A stretch of 9,008 bases of DNA from Clostridiaceae bacterium. Lineage in GTDB: Bacteria > Bacillota > Clostridia > DSM-8532. The stretch lies in NCBI GenBank assembly GCA_025361665.1, contig JANYKF010000508.1, forward strand, positions 1 to 9,008, read 5' to 3'. Shown here in pieces: positions 1 through 6,804 of the stretch. The first letter of the stretch is position 1, and each line of letters opens with the position of its first letter. A program made the position numbers and the translations under genes. The notes below the pieces were generated by a model. That model saw only the letters and a list, made by a program, of their open reading frames with translations. It did no database searches and was not told where the DNA came from.

Positions 1-2
1 AA

Positions 3-248
3 ACGTACGTCAAACGGCTTCAGAAACTGGAGGAAATCGCCAACGCGTTTCCGGAAGTCGAAAAGTCATTTGCCATCCAGGCCGGCCGCGAAGTCCGCAT
101 CATGGTGAAGCCGGAACTGGTTTCGGATGAAAACATGATTCTGGTGGCCAGGGACATCGTCAAGCGCATCGAGAGTGAAATGGAGTATCCGGGGCAGATC
201 AAGGTCCACATCATTCGCGAGACGCGCGCAGTCGAGTACGCCAAATAG
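3..248 (+). CDS. rny: Ribonuclease Y, C-terminal fragment (5' end outside window)
   Basis: This is the last 81 codons of RNase Y, the membrane-anchored endoribonuclease that starts decay of many mRNAs in Firmicutes. The visible part runs from [14 protein letters not shown] to the stop TAG at 246-248. It matches the highly conserved RNase Y C-terminus: [15 protein letters not shown], then [18 protein letters not shown], and the near-invariant ending [11 protein letters not shown]. The N-terminal membrane helix, coiled coil, KH domain and catalytic HD domain lie upstream of the window, so their integrity cannot be judged. The gene is followed by an intrinsic terminator and then ymdB, the same order as rny-ymdB in B. 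subtilis, which supports the call. The reading frame is intact to its natural end. Confidence 0.95.
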   Translation, partial: TYVKRLQKLEEIANAFPEVEKSFAIQAGREVRIMVKPELVSDENMILVARDIVKRIESEMEYPGQIKVHIIRETRAVEYAK

Positions 249-293
249 AAGAATCCACAGCCATTTCATTGAAATTTCCTGGAAAAAGGCAGG

Positions 294-321
294 AAGCGTG
301 GAAACACGCTTTTTGTTTTTT
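294..321 (+). terminator. Intrinsic terminator after rny
   Basis: A perfect 7-bp stem AAGCGTG (294-300) / CACGCTT (305-311) closes on a GAAA tetraloop (301-304). It is followed by a T-rich tract TTTGTTTTTT (312-321). This is a standard Rho-independent terminator. It lies 45 bases after the rny stop and 42 bases before the ymdB start, so it should end or attenuate rny transcription before ymdB. Confidence 0.85.
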
Positions 322-362
322 CCGGAAGGCAATGCGGAAGCACTGGAAAGGACGGGACAACC

Positions 363-1133
363 GTGATCATACTCTTCATCGGAGACATATTCGGCCAGCC
401 TGGCCGTGACATGCTGACGGCAAGCATGCCCTCGCTCCGGGACCGATACCGGCCTGACTTCATCGTGGCAAACGGCGAGAATGCTGCTGCAGGCCGAGGA
501 ATCACCTTTGCCACCGCGGATGACATCTTCCGGGCCGGTGTCGATGTCATCACCATGGGCAACCACACCTGGTCACGCAAGGAAATCCTGAACATGATCG
601 ACGCGAATTCCAGACTGGTTCGTCCGGCGAATTATCCCAGGGGAGTTCCAGGGAGAGGGCGAACCGTCGTGGAGAAAAACGGGATGCGTCTGTGTGTCAT
701 CAATCTGATGGGCCGCGTCTACATGGATGTCCTGCTGGATGATCCTTTCCAGACGGCTGATCGGGAGCTGCAGGCAATGAAAGGCCAGGCAGACGCCATC
801 CTGATCGATTTTCATGCGGAAGCGACTTCAGAGAAGCTCGCACTGGCCATGTACACGGATGGCCGTGCCGCTGCGGTCATCGGGACGCACACCCATGTGC
901 AGACCGCAGACAACCGCATATTGCCGAAAGGAACCGCCTTCATCAGCGATGTCGGGATGACAGGACCGGCTGACGGCATCATAGGTGTGGATGCGAAAAT
1001 CGTCCTGAAAAAGTTCACAACCTCCATGCCGGTTCAGTTTGAAGCGGCGGAAGGGCGGGCCCAGCTCAATGCCGTGGTCATCACGATACGTCCGGATGGC
1101 CTTGCGGAAGGGATCGAGCGGATTGTCCTTTGA
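363..1133 (+). CDS. ymdB: YmdB-type metallophosphoesterase (2',3'-cyclic nucleotide phosphodiesterase)
   Basis: A 256-residue cytoplasmic metallophosphoesterase of the YmdB family. In B. subtilis the homologue hydrolyses 2',3'-cyclic nucleotides and affects biofilm and motility gene expression. The dimetal site is complete: D8 in IGDIFGQPGR, E39 and N40 in VANGENAAAGRG, N67 and H68 in MGNHTW, H151 in IDFHAEATSEK, and H176 and H178 in GTHTHVQTAD. The ending (DVGMTGP, then GIIGVD) is also typical. Length is close to the family norm of about 260. The start is GTG at 363, chosen because GGAAAGGA (345-352) sits 10 bases upstream and because the metal-binding D8 falls at its usual place. It follows rny as in B. 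subtilis, but with a terminator between. The sequence gives no direct evidence of the cellular process served here. Confidence 0.95.
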   Translation: MIILFIGDIFGQPGRDMLTASMPSLRDRYRPDFIVANGENAAAGRGITFATADDIFRAGVDVITMGNHTWSRKEILNMIDANSRLVRPANYPRGVPGRGRTVVEKNGMRLCVINLMGRVYMDVLLDDPFQTADRELQAMKGQADAILIDFHAEATSEKLALAMYTDGRAAAVIGTHTHVQTADNRILPKGTAFISDVGMTGPADGIIGVDAKIVLKKFTTSMPVQFEAAEGRAQLNAVVITIRPDGLAEGIERIVL

Positions 1134-1137
1134 GGGT

Positions 1138-1228
1138 GGCTGAAGAAACAGGATGTCCGGCATCGGGAAGACTGGGTTAAGGAAGGCTGAAGAAACAGGA
1201 TGTCCGGCAGCGGGAAAAGTGGGTAAAG
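1138..1228 (+). repeat. Two imperfect tandem copies, 47-base period
   Basis: Copy 1 is 1138-1181 and copy 2 is 1185-1228, offset by 47 bases. The first 25 bases, starting GGCTGAAGAAACAGGATGTC, are identical. Over 44 bases, 40 match (differences at copy positions 26, 33, 35 and 41). The array fills the front half of the gap between ymdB and the mutase gene. It does not encode a recognisable peptide, has no terminator-like T-run and no clear hairpin common to both copies. Each copy carries an ATG (1153 and 1200), but these lie in different frames. It may be a small dispersed repeat of the genome or a local duplication. Confidence 0.85.
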
Positions 1229-1308
1229 CCCAGATGGATATCGCAATTCATGACAAACGGAGAAAAACAGACGATTGCGGTATTTATTTGGAAAATGGAG
1301 GCAAGCAG

Positions 1309-3048
1309 ATGGATTATCGGCAGCAATATGAACTTTGGCTGAACGGAACAGGCTTCGACAAAGGCACCAGGGATGAACTGAGAAGCATATCGGGCAACGA
1401 GAAGGAAATCGAAGATCGGTTCTACCGGGATCTTGAGTTCGGGACCGGGGGCATGCGTGGTCTCATCGGCGCAGGGACGAACCGGATGAATCGGTATACG
1501 GTCCGAAAGGCGTCGCAGGGGCTGGCCAACTACGTGATCCGGCAGGGAATGGCTGCGAAAGGGGTGGCCATTGCCTTTGACCCACGAAACCAGTCTCCTG
1601 AATTTGCCGAGGAAACCGCACTGGTCATGGCGGGAAACGGGATACGCGCCTTCCTGTTTGAAAGCCTGCGTCCCACGCCGGAGCTGTCTTTCGCTGTCCG
1701 CCATCTCGGCTGCGCGGCAGGCGTGGTGATTACGGCCAGCCACAATCCGAAGGAGTACAACGGCTACAAGGTGTACAGGCAGGACGGGTGCCAATTGCCG
1801 CTGAAAGAGTCGGATGAGGTGATATCCGAGGTGAATGCGGTAACAGACCTGTCGACTATCCCCGTCATGAACCGCAAACAGGCACTGGATGAAGATTTGC
1901 TTGCCATTGTCGGTCCGGAGGTGGACGATGCCTACATGGCCGCGCTGAAGAAGGTCCTCGTCAACCCGGAGATGGTTCGGGAAGAGGGAAAGACCGGACG
2001 GATCGTATACACGCCCTTGCACGGAACCGGCAACCTCCTGGTGCGACGCATCCTGAGGGAAATCGGGTTTGAGCAGGTCCTGATCGTTCCGGAGCAGGAA
2101 CTCCCGGATGCCGCATTCTCCACGGTCAAATCGCCGAACCCGGAGGAACGGGCCGCATTCACGCTGGCCATTGCCCTAGCGGAAAAAGAGGACGTGGACG
2201 TCATCCTCGGCACGGATCCGGATGCGGATCGCATCGGGGTCGTCGTGCGGAATTCAGCCGGAGACTATGTCACCCTCACCGGAAACCAGACAGGATGCCT
2301 GCTCCTGGAGTACATCCTGTCTCAGAAGCAAGCCCGTGGCACGCTGCCCGCAAACGCCTTTGCTGTGAAGACCATTGTGACAACGGAACTATCCAGAAAA
2401 ATCGCCGCCCGCTACGGCGTGGAACTGATCGAGGTGCTGACGGGATTCAAATTCATCGGCGAACAGATTCGCGAACTGGACGATACGGGTTTGAAACAGT
2501 ATCAGTTCGGATATGAGGAAAGCTACGGATACCTGGCCGGAACCCATGCGCGTGACAAGGACGCCGTTGTTTCTGCCATGCTGATAGCGGAAATGTACTT
2601 GCATTTCCGCAAGCTGGGCAAAACGCTCAATGACGTGCTGCAGGACATTTACGGGCAGTATGGCCATACGATCGAGGCCATTGACTCGTTTACCCTCAGG
2701 GGAAAAGAGGGTCTGGAAAGCATTGATCGGGCGATGGAGTCGTTGAGGGATGGGGCGCCGCAGGCTTTCGGGATGCATGCGGTTGCCGCTTGCAGGGATT
2801 ATCAGGGGCAGGTTTCCGTGAACTATGTCACCGGTTCCGTGAATGGACTCCTCCTTCCGCAATCAAACGTGCTGTACTACGAAATGCTTTCCGGAGACTG
2901 GTTCTGCATCAGGCCATCCGGTACCGAACCAAAAATCAAAGTTTACTATGGCGTGTCCGGAAAAACGGAGGAGGATGCCACGAAAGCATTGTCAGATTTG
3001 CGGACCGGCGTACTCGAAGTGATAAAGCCATTGCTGGCCATGGACTGA
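1309..3048 (+). CDS. pgcA: Phosphoglucomutase/phosphomannomutase (alpha-D-phosphohexomutase, PgcA type)
   Basis: A 579-residue cytoplasmic enzyme interconverting glucose-6-phosphate and glucose-1-phosphate (possibly also mannose phosphates), feeding UDP-glucose, glycolipid and envelope polysaccharide synthesis. All four landmark motifs of the superfamily are present in order. TASHNPKEYNGYKVY carries the phosphoryl-transfer Ser144. DPDADR (303-308) binds Mg. The sugar-specificity loop is YEESYGY around 402-408. The phosphate-binding loop RPSGTEPK is at 535-542. Length matches the roughly 580-residue PgcA/PGM2-like group. The frame stays open upstream to an ATG at 1153, but the start at 1309 is preferred: GGAGG (1297-1301) precedes it by 7 bases, and MDYRQQYELWL is the usual N-terminus of the group. 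The longer form would read through the repeat DNA. Choice of sugar cannot be settled from sequence alone. Confidence 0.94.
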   Translation: MDYRQQYELWLNGTGFDKGTRDELRSISGNEKEIEDRFYRDLEFGTGGMRGLIGAGTNRMNRYTVRKASQGLANYVIRQGMAAKGVAIAFDPRNQSPEFAEETALVMAGNGIRAFLFESLRPTPELSFAVRHLGCAAGVVITASHNPKEYNGYKVYRQDGCQLPLKESDEVISEVNAVTDLSTIPVMNRKQALDEDLLAIVGPEVDDAYMAALKKVLVNPEMVREEGKTGRIVYTPLHGTGNLLVRRILREIGFEQVLIVPEQELPDAAFSTVKSPNPEERAAFTLAIALAEKEDVDVILGTDPDADRIGVVVRNSAGDYVTLTGNQTGCLLLEYILSQKQARGTLPANAFAVKTIVTTELSRKIAARYGVELIEVLTGFKFIGEQIRELDDTGLKQYQFGYEESYGYLAGTHARDKDAVVSAMLIAEMYLHFRKLGKTLNDVLQDIYGQYGHTIEAIDSFTLRGKEGLESIDRAMESLRDGAPQAFGMHAVAACRDYQGQVSVNYVTGSVNGLLLPQSNVLYYEMLSGDWFCIRPSGTEPKIKVYYGVSGKTEEDATKALSDLRTGVLEVIKPLLAMD

Positions 3049-3060
3049 GTAGGATACAAT
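3031..3060 (+). promoter_or_regulatory. Possible sigma-A-type promoter before yhaM
   Basis: TACAAT (3055-3060, five of six matches to TATAAT) lies 18 bases after TTGCTG (3031-3036, only the TTG matching TTGACA). The -35 box is inside the last codons of the mutase gene. Transcription from here would give a leader of about 70 bases containing the hairpins at 3080-3131. The weak -35 makes this a tentative call. Confidence 0.35.
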
Positions 3061-3079
3061 GAAGGCACACAACACAGAA

Positions 3080-3131
3080 AGGGCGGCCTCGCCCGGCTTC
3101 ATGCGATGAATCCGGCCCTGCCGCTACAGGG
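3080..3131 (+). promoter_or_regulatory. Structured leader of yhaM with hairpin covering the ribosome binding site
   Basis: Three helices can be read by eye. GGGC (3081-3084) can pair with GCCC (3091-3094). A longer stem has left arm 3093-3102 and right arm 3106-3115, with loop GCG and 9 of 10 pairs. CCCTG (3116-3120) pairs with CAGGG (3127-3131) around the loop CCGCTA. The last helix takes in most of AGGGA (3128-3132), the only Shine-Dalgarno-like sequence before the ATG at 3137. AGGGC (3080-3084) can alternatively pair with GCCCT (3115-3119), which would free the Shine-Dalgarno. No T-run follows, so it is not a standard terminator. Regulation is inferred. Confidence 0.45.
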
Positions 3132-3136
3132 ACAAT

Positions 3137-4108
3137 ATGAAATTTGAAGGCGTGGTCATATCCGAACTTCGTACCGGGGACACCATCAATGGGATTTTTG
3201 TGCTGAAAAGCCGGGAGATGCGCACCGGTTCCAACAAGAAGCCATTTCTGGACCTGGTGTTCATCGATGCCACCGGCGAAATTCCCGGGAAAGACTGGAA
3301 TATCCTGCCGGAGTTCGACATCGGAACGCTGCCGGTCCATAAGCTTTACTATGTGAATGCGCGCGTGGATTCATGGAAGGAATCCCCCCAGCTCAGCGTC
3401 AACCGCATGAAGGTCGCGGATGAGGAGGATCAGGCGGAAATCGGCACATTCGTGCCTTCCGCGCCATTGGCACCCGAAGTCATGCTGGCGGATATTTACG
3501 AGTTTGCCGGTCGCATCCGAAACAGAGAAATCCGTTCTATTGTTTTAACGATGCTGGACGATCGCGAGCAGAAACTGCTTTTTTATCCCGCGGCCAAATC
3601 CCTGCACCATGCCATCCGCAGCGGCCTGCTGTTCCATCTCGTGCGCATGCTGCAGGCGGCCGACGCCATTGCGGGCGTTTATCCGTCGGTAGACACGGAC
3701 CTGCTCTTCGCAGGCGTGCTGCTGCACGATTTGGCCAAGATGGACGAGATGGATGCTTCGGAACTGGGTATCGCCGAGTATTCAAAATCGGGGAAGCTGC
3801 TCGGGCATATCGTCATCGGCATCACGGAAATCGACCGGGTGGGCCGGAATCTGGATTCGTCTCCGGAAGTGGTGCTCCTTCTCAAGCACATGGTGCTCAG
3901 TCATCACGACAAGGCCGAGTTCGGCAGTCCGAAACCGCCGATGTTTCTGGAAGCCGAACTGCTGCATCACCTCGACACGATGGATGCCCGCGTATATGAT
4001 TACGACAATGCGCTGAAGGATGTGAAACCCGGATGCTTTTCCGAACCGGTCTGGTCTCTTGACAAGCGGAACCTGTACAGGCCGGATTTGGGGGAGCCGG
4101 TGACATAG
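3137..4108 (+). CDS. yhaM: YhaM-like 3'-5' exoribonuclease (OB-fold plus HD domain)
   Basis: A 323-residue protein of the YhaM family, metal-dependent 3'-5' exoribonucleases that trim RNA ends in Firmicutes. Residues about 1-95 form the OB-fold RNA-binding part, with KKPFLDLVFIDATGEIPGKDW and a later QLSVNRM strand. Residues about 150-290 form the HD phosphohydrolase domain. Its signature residues are H157/H158 (SLHHAIRSGLLFH), H197-D198 (LLHDLAK), H224 (LLGHI), H256/H257 (VLSHHDKAEFGSPKPP) and D280 (HHLDTMDAR). The tail, VWSLDKRNLYRP, is also family-typical, and length fits (about 310-325). The usual GLLEH motif reads GLLFH here. The start ATG at 3137 has a modest AGGGA four bases upstream that may be base-paired in the leader. 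It lies 88 bases after the mutase gene and is probably its own or a read-through transcript. Confidence 0.92.
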   Translation: MKFEGVVISELRTGDTINGIFVLKSREMRTGSNKKPFLDLVFIDATGEIPGKDWNILPEFDIGTLPVHKLYYVNARVDSWKESPQLSVNRMKVADEEDQAEIGTFVPSAPLAPEVMLADIYEFAGRIRNREIRSIVLTMLDDREQKLLFYPAAKSLHHAIRSGLLFHLVRMLQAADAIAGVYPSVDTDLLFAGVLLHDLAKMDEMDASELGIAEYSKSGKLLGHIVIGITEIDRVGRNLDSSPEVVLLLKHMVLSHHDKAEFGSPKPPMFLEAELLHHLDTMDARVYDYDNALKDVKPGCFSEPVWSLDKRNLYRPDLGEPVT

Positions 4109-4150
4109 GGGGCTGCCCGGCTGGAGCAAATACAAAGACGGAGGATGGAC

Positions 4151-5272
4151 ATGGTTGAAATCATCAAGGTGGAAACACGCAGGCAGCTGAAAAAGTTTAT
4201 CCTGTTTCCATTCACGTTGTATCAGGACAATCCGAATTGGGTCCCGCCCCTGATTGCCGATGAGCTGTTCACGCTGGACAGCACAAAGAATCCCGCGTTC
4301 GAATTCAGCGAGGCTGCCTACTGGATCGCCAGGAAAGGCGGAAAGACAGTCGGCCGCATCGCGGGAATCATCAGCCATGCCTATATCAAAAAATGGGGCA
4401 ATCCGTATGCGCGTTTTGGATGGATTGATTTCATCGACGACCTGGAGGTTTCAAAGGCGTTGCTCGACACGGTCATGGCCTGGGCCACGGCCCATGGGCT
4501 GAACGGCGTTCATGGTCCTCTCGGATTCTGCGATCTGGACAAGGAAGGCATGCTGACGGATGGTTTCGACCAGATGGGCACCTTCATCACCCTCTACAAT
4601 CATCCATATTACAAGGATCATCTTGAAGCGCTTGGCTTTTTGAAGGATGCGGAGTGGGTGGAATGGGAAATCCGTCTGTCGGACCTCAGCCAGGCGGAAC
4701 ATGTCAGGAAACTCGCGGACCGCGCGCGGTTGAAATATGACATGCATATGGTTCCGCTGAAAAAGAACAGGGATGTCATTCCATACATCAGCGACATTTT
4801 CGATTTGATGAACAAAGGATATCAGAACCTGTATGCGACCATTCCCGTGACGAAAGCGCAAGTGGCGTGCTATGTGAAGCAATTCTTCGGTTTTCTGAAT
4901 GTGGATTACATCAGCATCATTCTGGACAAGGACAACAAGATTGCGGGTTTCGGCATCATCATGCCCTCTCTGACGGGGGCAGCACAAAAGAGCCGCGGCC
5001 GTTTGTTCCCCCTTGGGTTCATTCATTGGCTGTGGGCCATCAGGCACAGCAGGACGGTGGACATGTACCTGGTCGCCGTCAGGCCCGAACTCCGGATGAC
5101 GGGGATTCCCTACATCATGATTTCCGAGATGACGCAGGCGGCCATCCGCAATAAACTGGAATATGCCATTGCGGCCCCGGAACTGGAGACCAATGCCGCC
5201 GTCCATTCCATGTGGAGGAATTATGACGCCCACATTCATCGCCGCCGCCGCGTTTACCTGAAAACCTGGTGA
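4151..5272 (+). CDS. GNAT-fold protein, YghO-like putative N-acetyltransferase
   Basis: A 373-residue protein resembling the large GNAT-like family that includes E. coli YghO; substrate and biological role are not known to me. Recognisable blocks are NPNWVPPL near the N-terminus, a strand pair YWIARKGGKTVGRIAGII, then FGWIDFIDDLEVSKALLD. After these come NGVHGPLGFCDLDKEGMLTDGFD and the YNHPYYKDHLEALGF segment. A second acetyltransferase-like half follows, with IAGFGIIMPSL and a C-terminal block around NAAVHSMWRNYDAHIHRRRRVY. No signal peptide or membrane segment is evident, so it is probably cytoplasmic. Two in-frame ATGs exist. That at 4145 directly abuts GGAGG (4140-4144), leaving no spacer, whereas 4151 has a 6-base spacer, so 4151 is preferred. 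It follows yhaM by 42 bases and may be cotranscribed. Fold call is fairly sure; enzymatic activity is inference. Confidence 0.75.
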   Translation: MVEIIKVETRRQLKKFILFPFTLYQDNPNWVPPLIADELFTLDSTKNPAFEFSEAAYWIARKGGKTVGRIAGIISHAYIKKWGNPYARFGWIDFIDDLEVSKALLDTVMAWATAHGLNGVHGPLGFCDLDKEGMLTDGFDQMGTFITLYNHPYYKDHLEALGFLKDAEWVEWEIRLSDLSQAEHVRKLADRARLKYDMHMVPLKKNRDVIPYISDIFDLMNKGYQNLYATIPVTKAQVACYVKQFFGFLNVDYISIILDKDNKIAGFGIIMPSLTGAAQKSRGRLFPLGFIHWLWAIRHSRTVDMYLVAVRPELRMTGIPYIMISEMTQAAIRNKLEYAIAAPELETNAAVHSMWRNYDAHIHRRRRVYLKTW

Positions 5273-5290
5273 GGTTCACGGGTCCATGCG

Positions 5291-5358
5291 GAATGTAAGA
5301 ACACAAGAATGCAAGATAACAGATGAATGCAGATAACAAATGAATGCAAGACAACAAG
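5291..5358 (+). repeat. Four degenerate tandem repeats of 16-18 bases, overlapping a gene start
   Basis: The units are 5291-5306, 5307-5324, 5325-5341 and 5342-5358, with approximate consensus GAATGCAAGATAACAAAT. Every unit starts GAATG, and units 2-4 start GAATGCA. Units differ by single-base changes and 1-2 base length changes. The array is A-rich, unlike its GC-rich surroundings. It spans the gap before the lipoprotein gene and its first codons (ATG at 5327 is inside unit 3). Confidence 0.75.
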
Positions 5359-6769
5359 GGAGTTGATTGCCATCCGTAAATCGACCGTCACCATCATTCT
5401 GGTCCTGTTCCTACTGGGATCGGCTGCGTGCGGAAAAACGACGGAACCCATCGCCTCGGCACCGGCATCCGCCAATTCAAATCCCGAAAGCGCGACACCG
5501 TCTGCCATCTTTTCCGCAACACCGTCTGCGTCGGCGGTGCCCACACCGGAACTCACGTCATCCCCCGAACCGACGGACAGCCCAATGGCACTCCCATCCT
5601 TCATGGCAAACGATTTCATCGTACCCGCCGGTTCCACCGTATCGCGGGAGGATTGGCAGGCGTTCCTCCTCCGTACCTTCGAGCGGGAGCTTTCCTCCTA
5701 CAGCGGAGTGAAAGGGGTCATGGAAGCATATGGGTTCTATTTTGAACCAGGTGCCGGCAGCGGTGAATATTCGCTGAAGTGCAGCCTTTCCATCGCGTGG
5801 TTCCTTCCCGGAAACCGCATGGAACAATACGCGGACAATCGTGAAGTCCTGGGCGTGAACCTGACCATTCTGGAGCAGGCGGGAAAACTGTCTTCCCTCG
5901 CCTTCCAATCAGACTATACGGACGCGGCCATCCCGGACGCGTCGGAGAAAGCTTTGAAGGCTTCCTATGAAGCGTGGGTGAATGATTGGGTTGCGAAGGC
6001 CGGAAAAGAGGTCGCGGCAATCCCCGCCGTGAAGACACCCGTCGGTTCCGAACCCATCGGGCAGCTGTCGAAGGATTTCCTGCCTCCGGCCAAAGGGGAA
6101 GCCACTGCGGACCTGGATGGAGACGGAACACCTGAAACGGTTCGGGTATCCTACACGGGGCCGGATGAGGGCAAATGGGAAATCGGTGTCCGGGATGCCG
6201 TCATCTCCAGCTGGTATGATTCACCGGAAGGAGCCTACCTCGTCGACATCGACGAGACGGACAAGCAACGGGAAATCGCCATTGCGGATCACGGGCCAAG
6301 CAGTGACGATTCAACGCAGCTGTTCACCTATCGGAACGGTGAAATGGCGAAGGTGGGCAGCGTCTCCGGAATTCTGTTCGCCAGTGACGGGAAAGGCCGT
6401 GTTTCAACGTATGCGCGTTCCTGGCAGGGACCGCTCCTGACATGGTTCTTCCGGATTGAATACAAGCTCGATCATACCGGCCGCCTGGCGATGATGCCGA
6501 CCCGGTGGTACGCATCCGAACTGCCGCTGAAGATCAAGCAAACCCTGCAGCTGTACCAAAAGCCTGATGCCACCGATCCGGGGCCCACATTGCAGACCGG
6601 GACGGATGTCCTTTTGGATCTCAGCGACATCTCGACATGGTTTCACCTGACGGCGGCCGATGGCACGGAAGGCTGGATCAAATACCAGAACGCCGAAAGC
6701 CTTGTTTTTCCGGACGGGTCGCTGCACAATCAGGGTGACGTGCTTGATGGCATTGTTTCGGCAGACTGA
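5327..6769 (+). CDS. Predicted secreted lipoprotein, Ser/Pro-rich linker and SH3-like C-terminus
   Basis: A 480-residue exported protein of unrecognised function. Residues about 17-34 form a signal peptide (RK, then STVTIILVLFLLGSAA) leading to C35, the likely lipidation site. The lipobox is atypical because Ser occupies the usual Leu position. Residues about 38-88 are a Ser/Pro/Ala/Thr-rich linker, as expected between a membrane anchor and an extracellular domain. A central region of about 90-250 is unassigned. D262-D264-D266-G267 (DLDGDGTPETV) resembles a calcium-loop or FG-GAP-type motif, followed by beta-rich sequence with WEIGVRD and REIAIADHGPSSDD. The last 80 residues (LQLYQKPDA, then GTDVLLDLSD, then TEGWIK) resemble a bacterial SH3-like wall-binding domain. 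The start is uncertain: ATG 5327 has no clear Shine-Dalgarno, while AAGGGAG (5356-5362) precedes no well-placed ATG, GTG or TTG in frame. Upstream coding overlap is absent. Confidence 0.75.
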   Translation: MQITNECKTTRELIAIRKSTVTIILVLFLLGSAACGKTTEPIASAPASANSNPESATPSAIFSATPSASAVPTPELTSSPEPTDSPMALPSFMANDFIVPAGSTVSREDWQAFLLRTFERELSSYSGVKGVMEAYGFYFEPGAGSGEYSLKCSLSIAWFLPGNRMEQYADNREVLGVNLTILEQAGKLSSLAFQSDYTDAAIPDASEKALKASYEAWVNDWVAKAGKEVAAIPAVKTPVGSEPIGQLSKDFLPPAKGEATADLDGDGTPETVRVSYTGPDEGKWEIGVRDAVISSWYDSPEGAYLVDIDETDKQREIAIADHGPSSDDSTQLFTYRNGEMAKVGSVSGILFASDGKGRVSTYARSWQGPLLTWFFRIEYKLDHTGRLAMMPTRWYASELPLKIKQTLQLYQKPDATDPGPTLQTGTDVLLDLSDISTWFHLTAADGTEGWIKYQNAESLVFPDGSLHNQGDVLDGIVSAD

Positions 6770-6804
6770 ACACGCATCAGAGAGACAGACAGATTGGGGC
6801 ATGC

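Noticed and set aside
1229..1308. A promoter for the mutase gene, for example around TATTTA at 1281-1286.
   Set aside because: No -35-like hexamer lies at 16-18 bases upstream, so it is not supportable by eye.
1177..2022. A 281-residue minus-strand open frame inside the mutase gene.
   Set aside because: It is antisense to a well-conserved enzyme, has no recognisable domain, and is explained by GC-rich codon use of the real gene.
3091..3117. An intrinsic terminator after the mutase gene.
   Set aside because: The hairpin is good, but it is followed by CTGCCGCT and not a T-tract.
4451..5239. A 262-residue minus-strand open frame within the GNAT-like gene.
   Set aside because: Its composition is rich in His, Arg and Pro as expected for a shadow frame, and no motif is seen.
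5291..5358. A CRISPR array.
   Set aside because: The repeats are short, degenerate and directly abutting, with no spacers and no cas genes nearby.
6770..6804. The AGAGACAGACAGA run as a repeat element.
   Set aside because: It is only a few short units and easily arises by chance.
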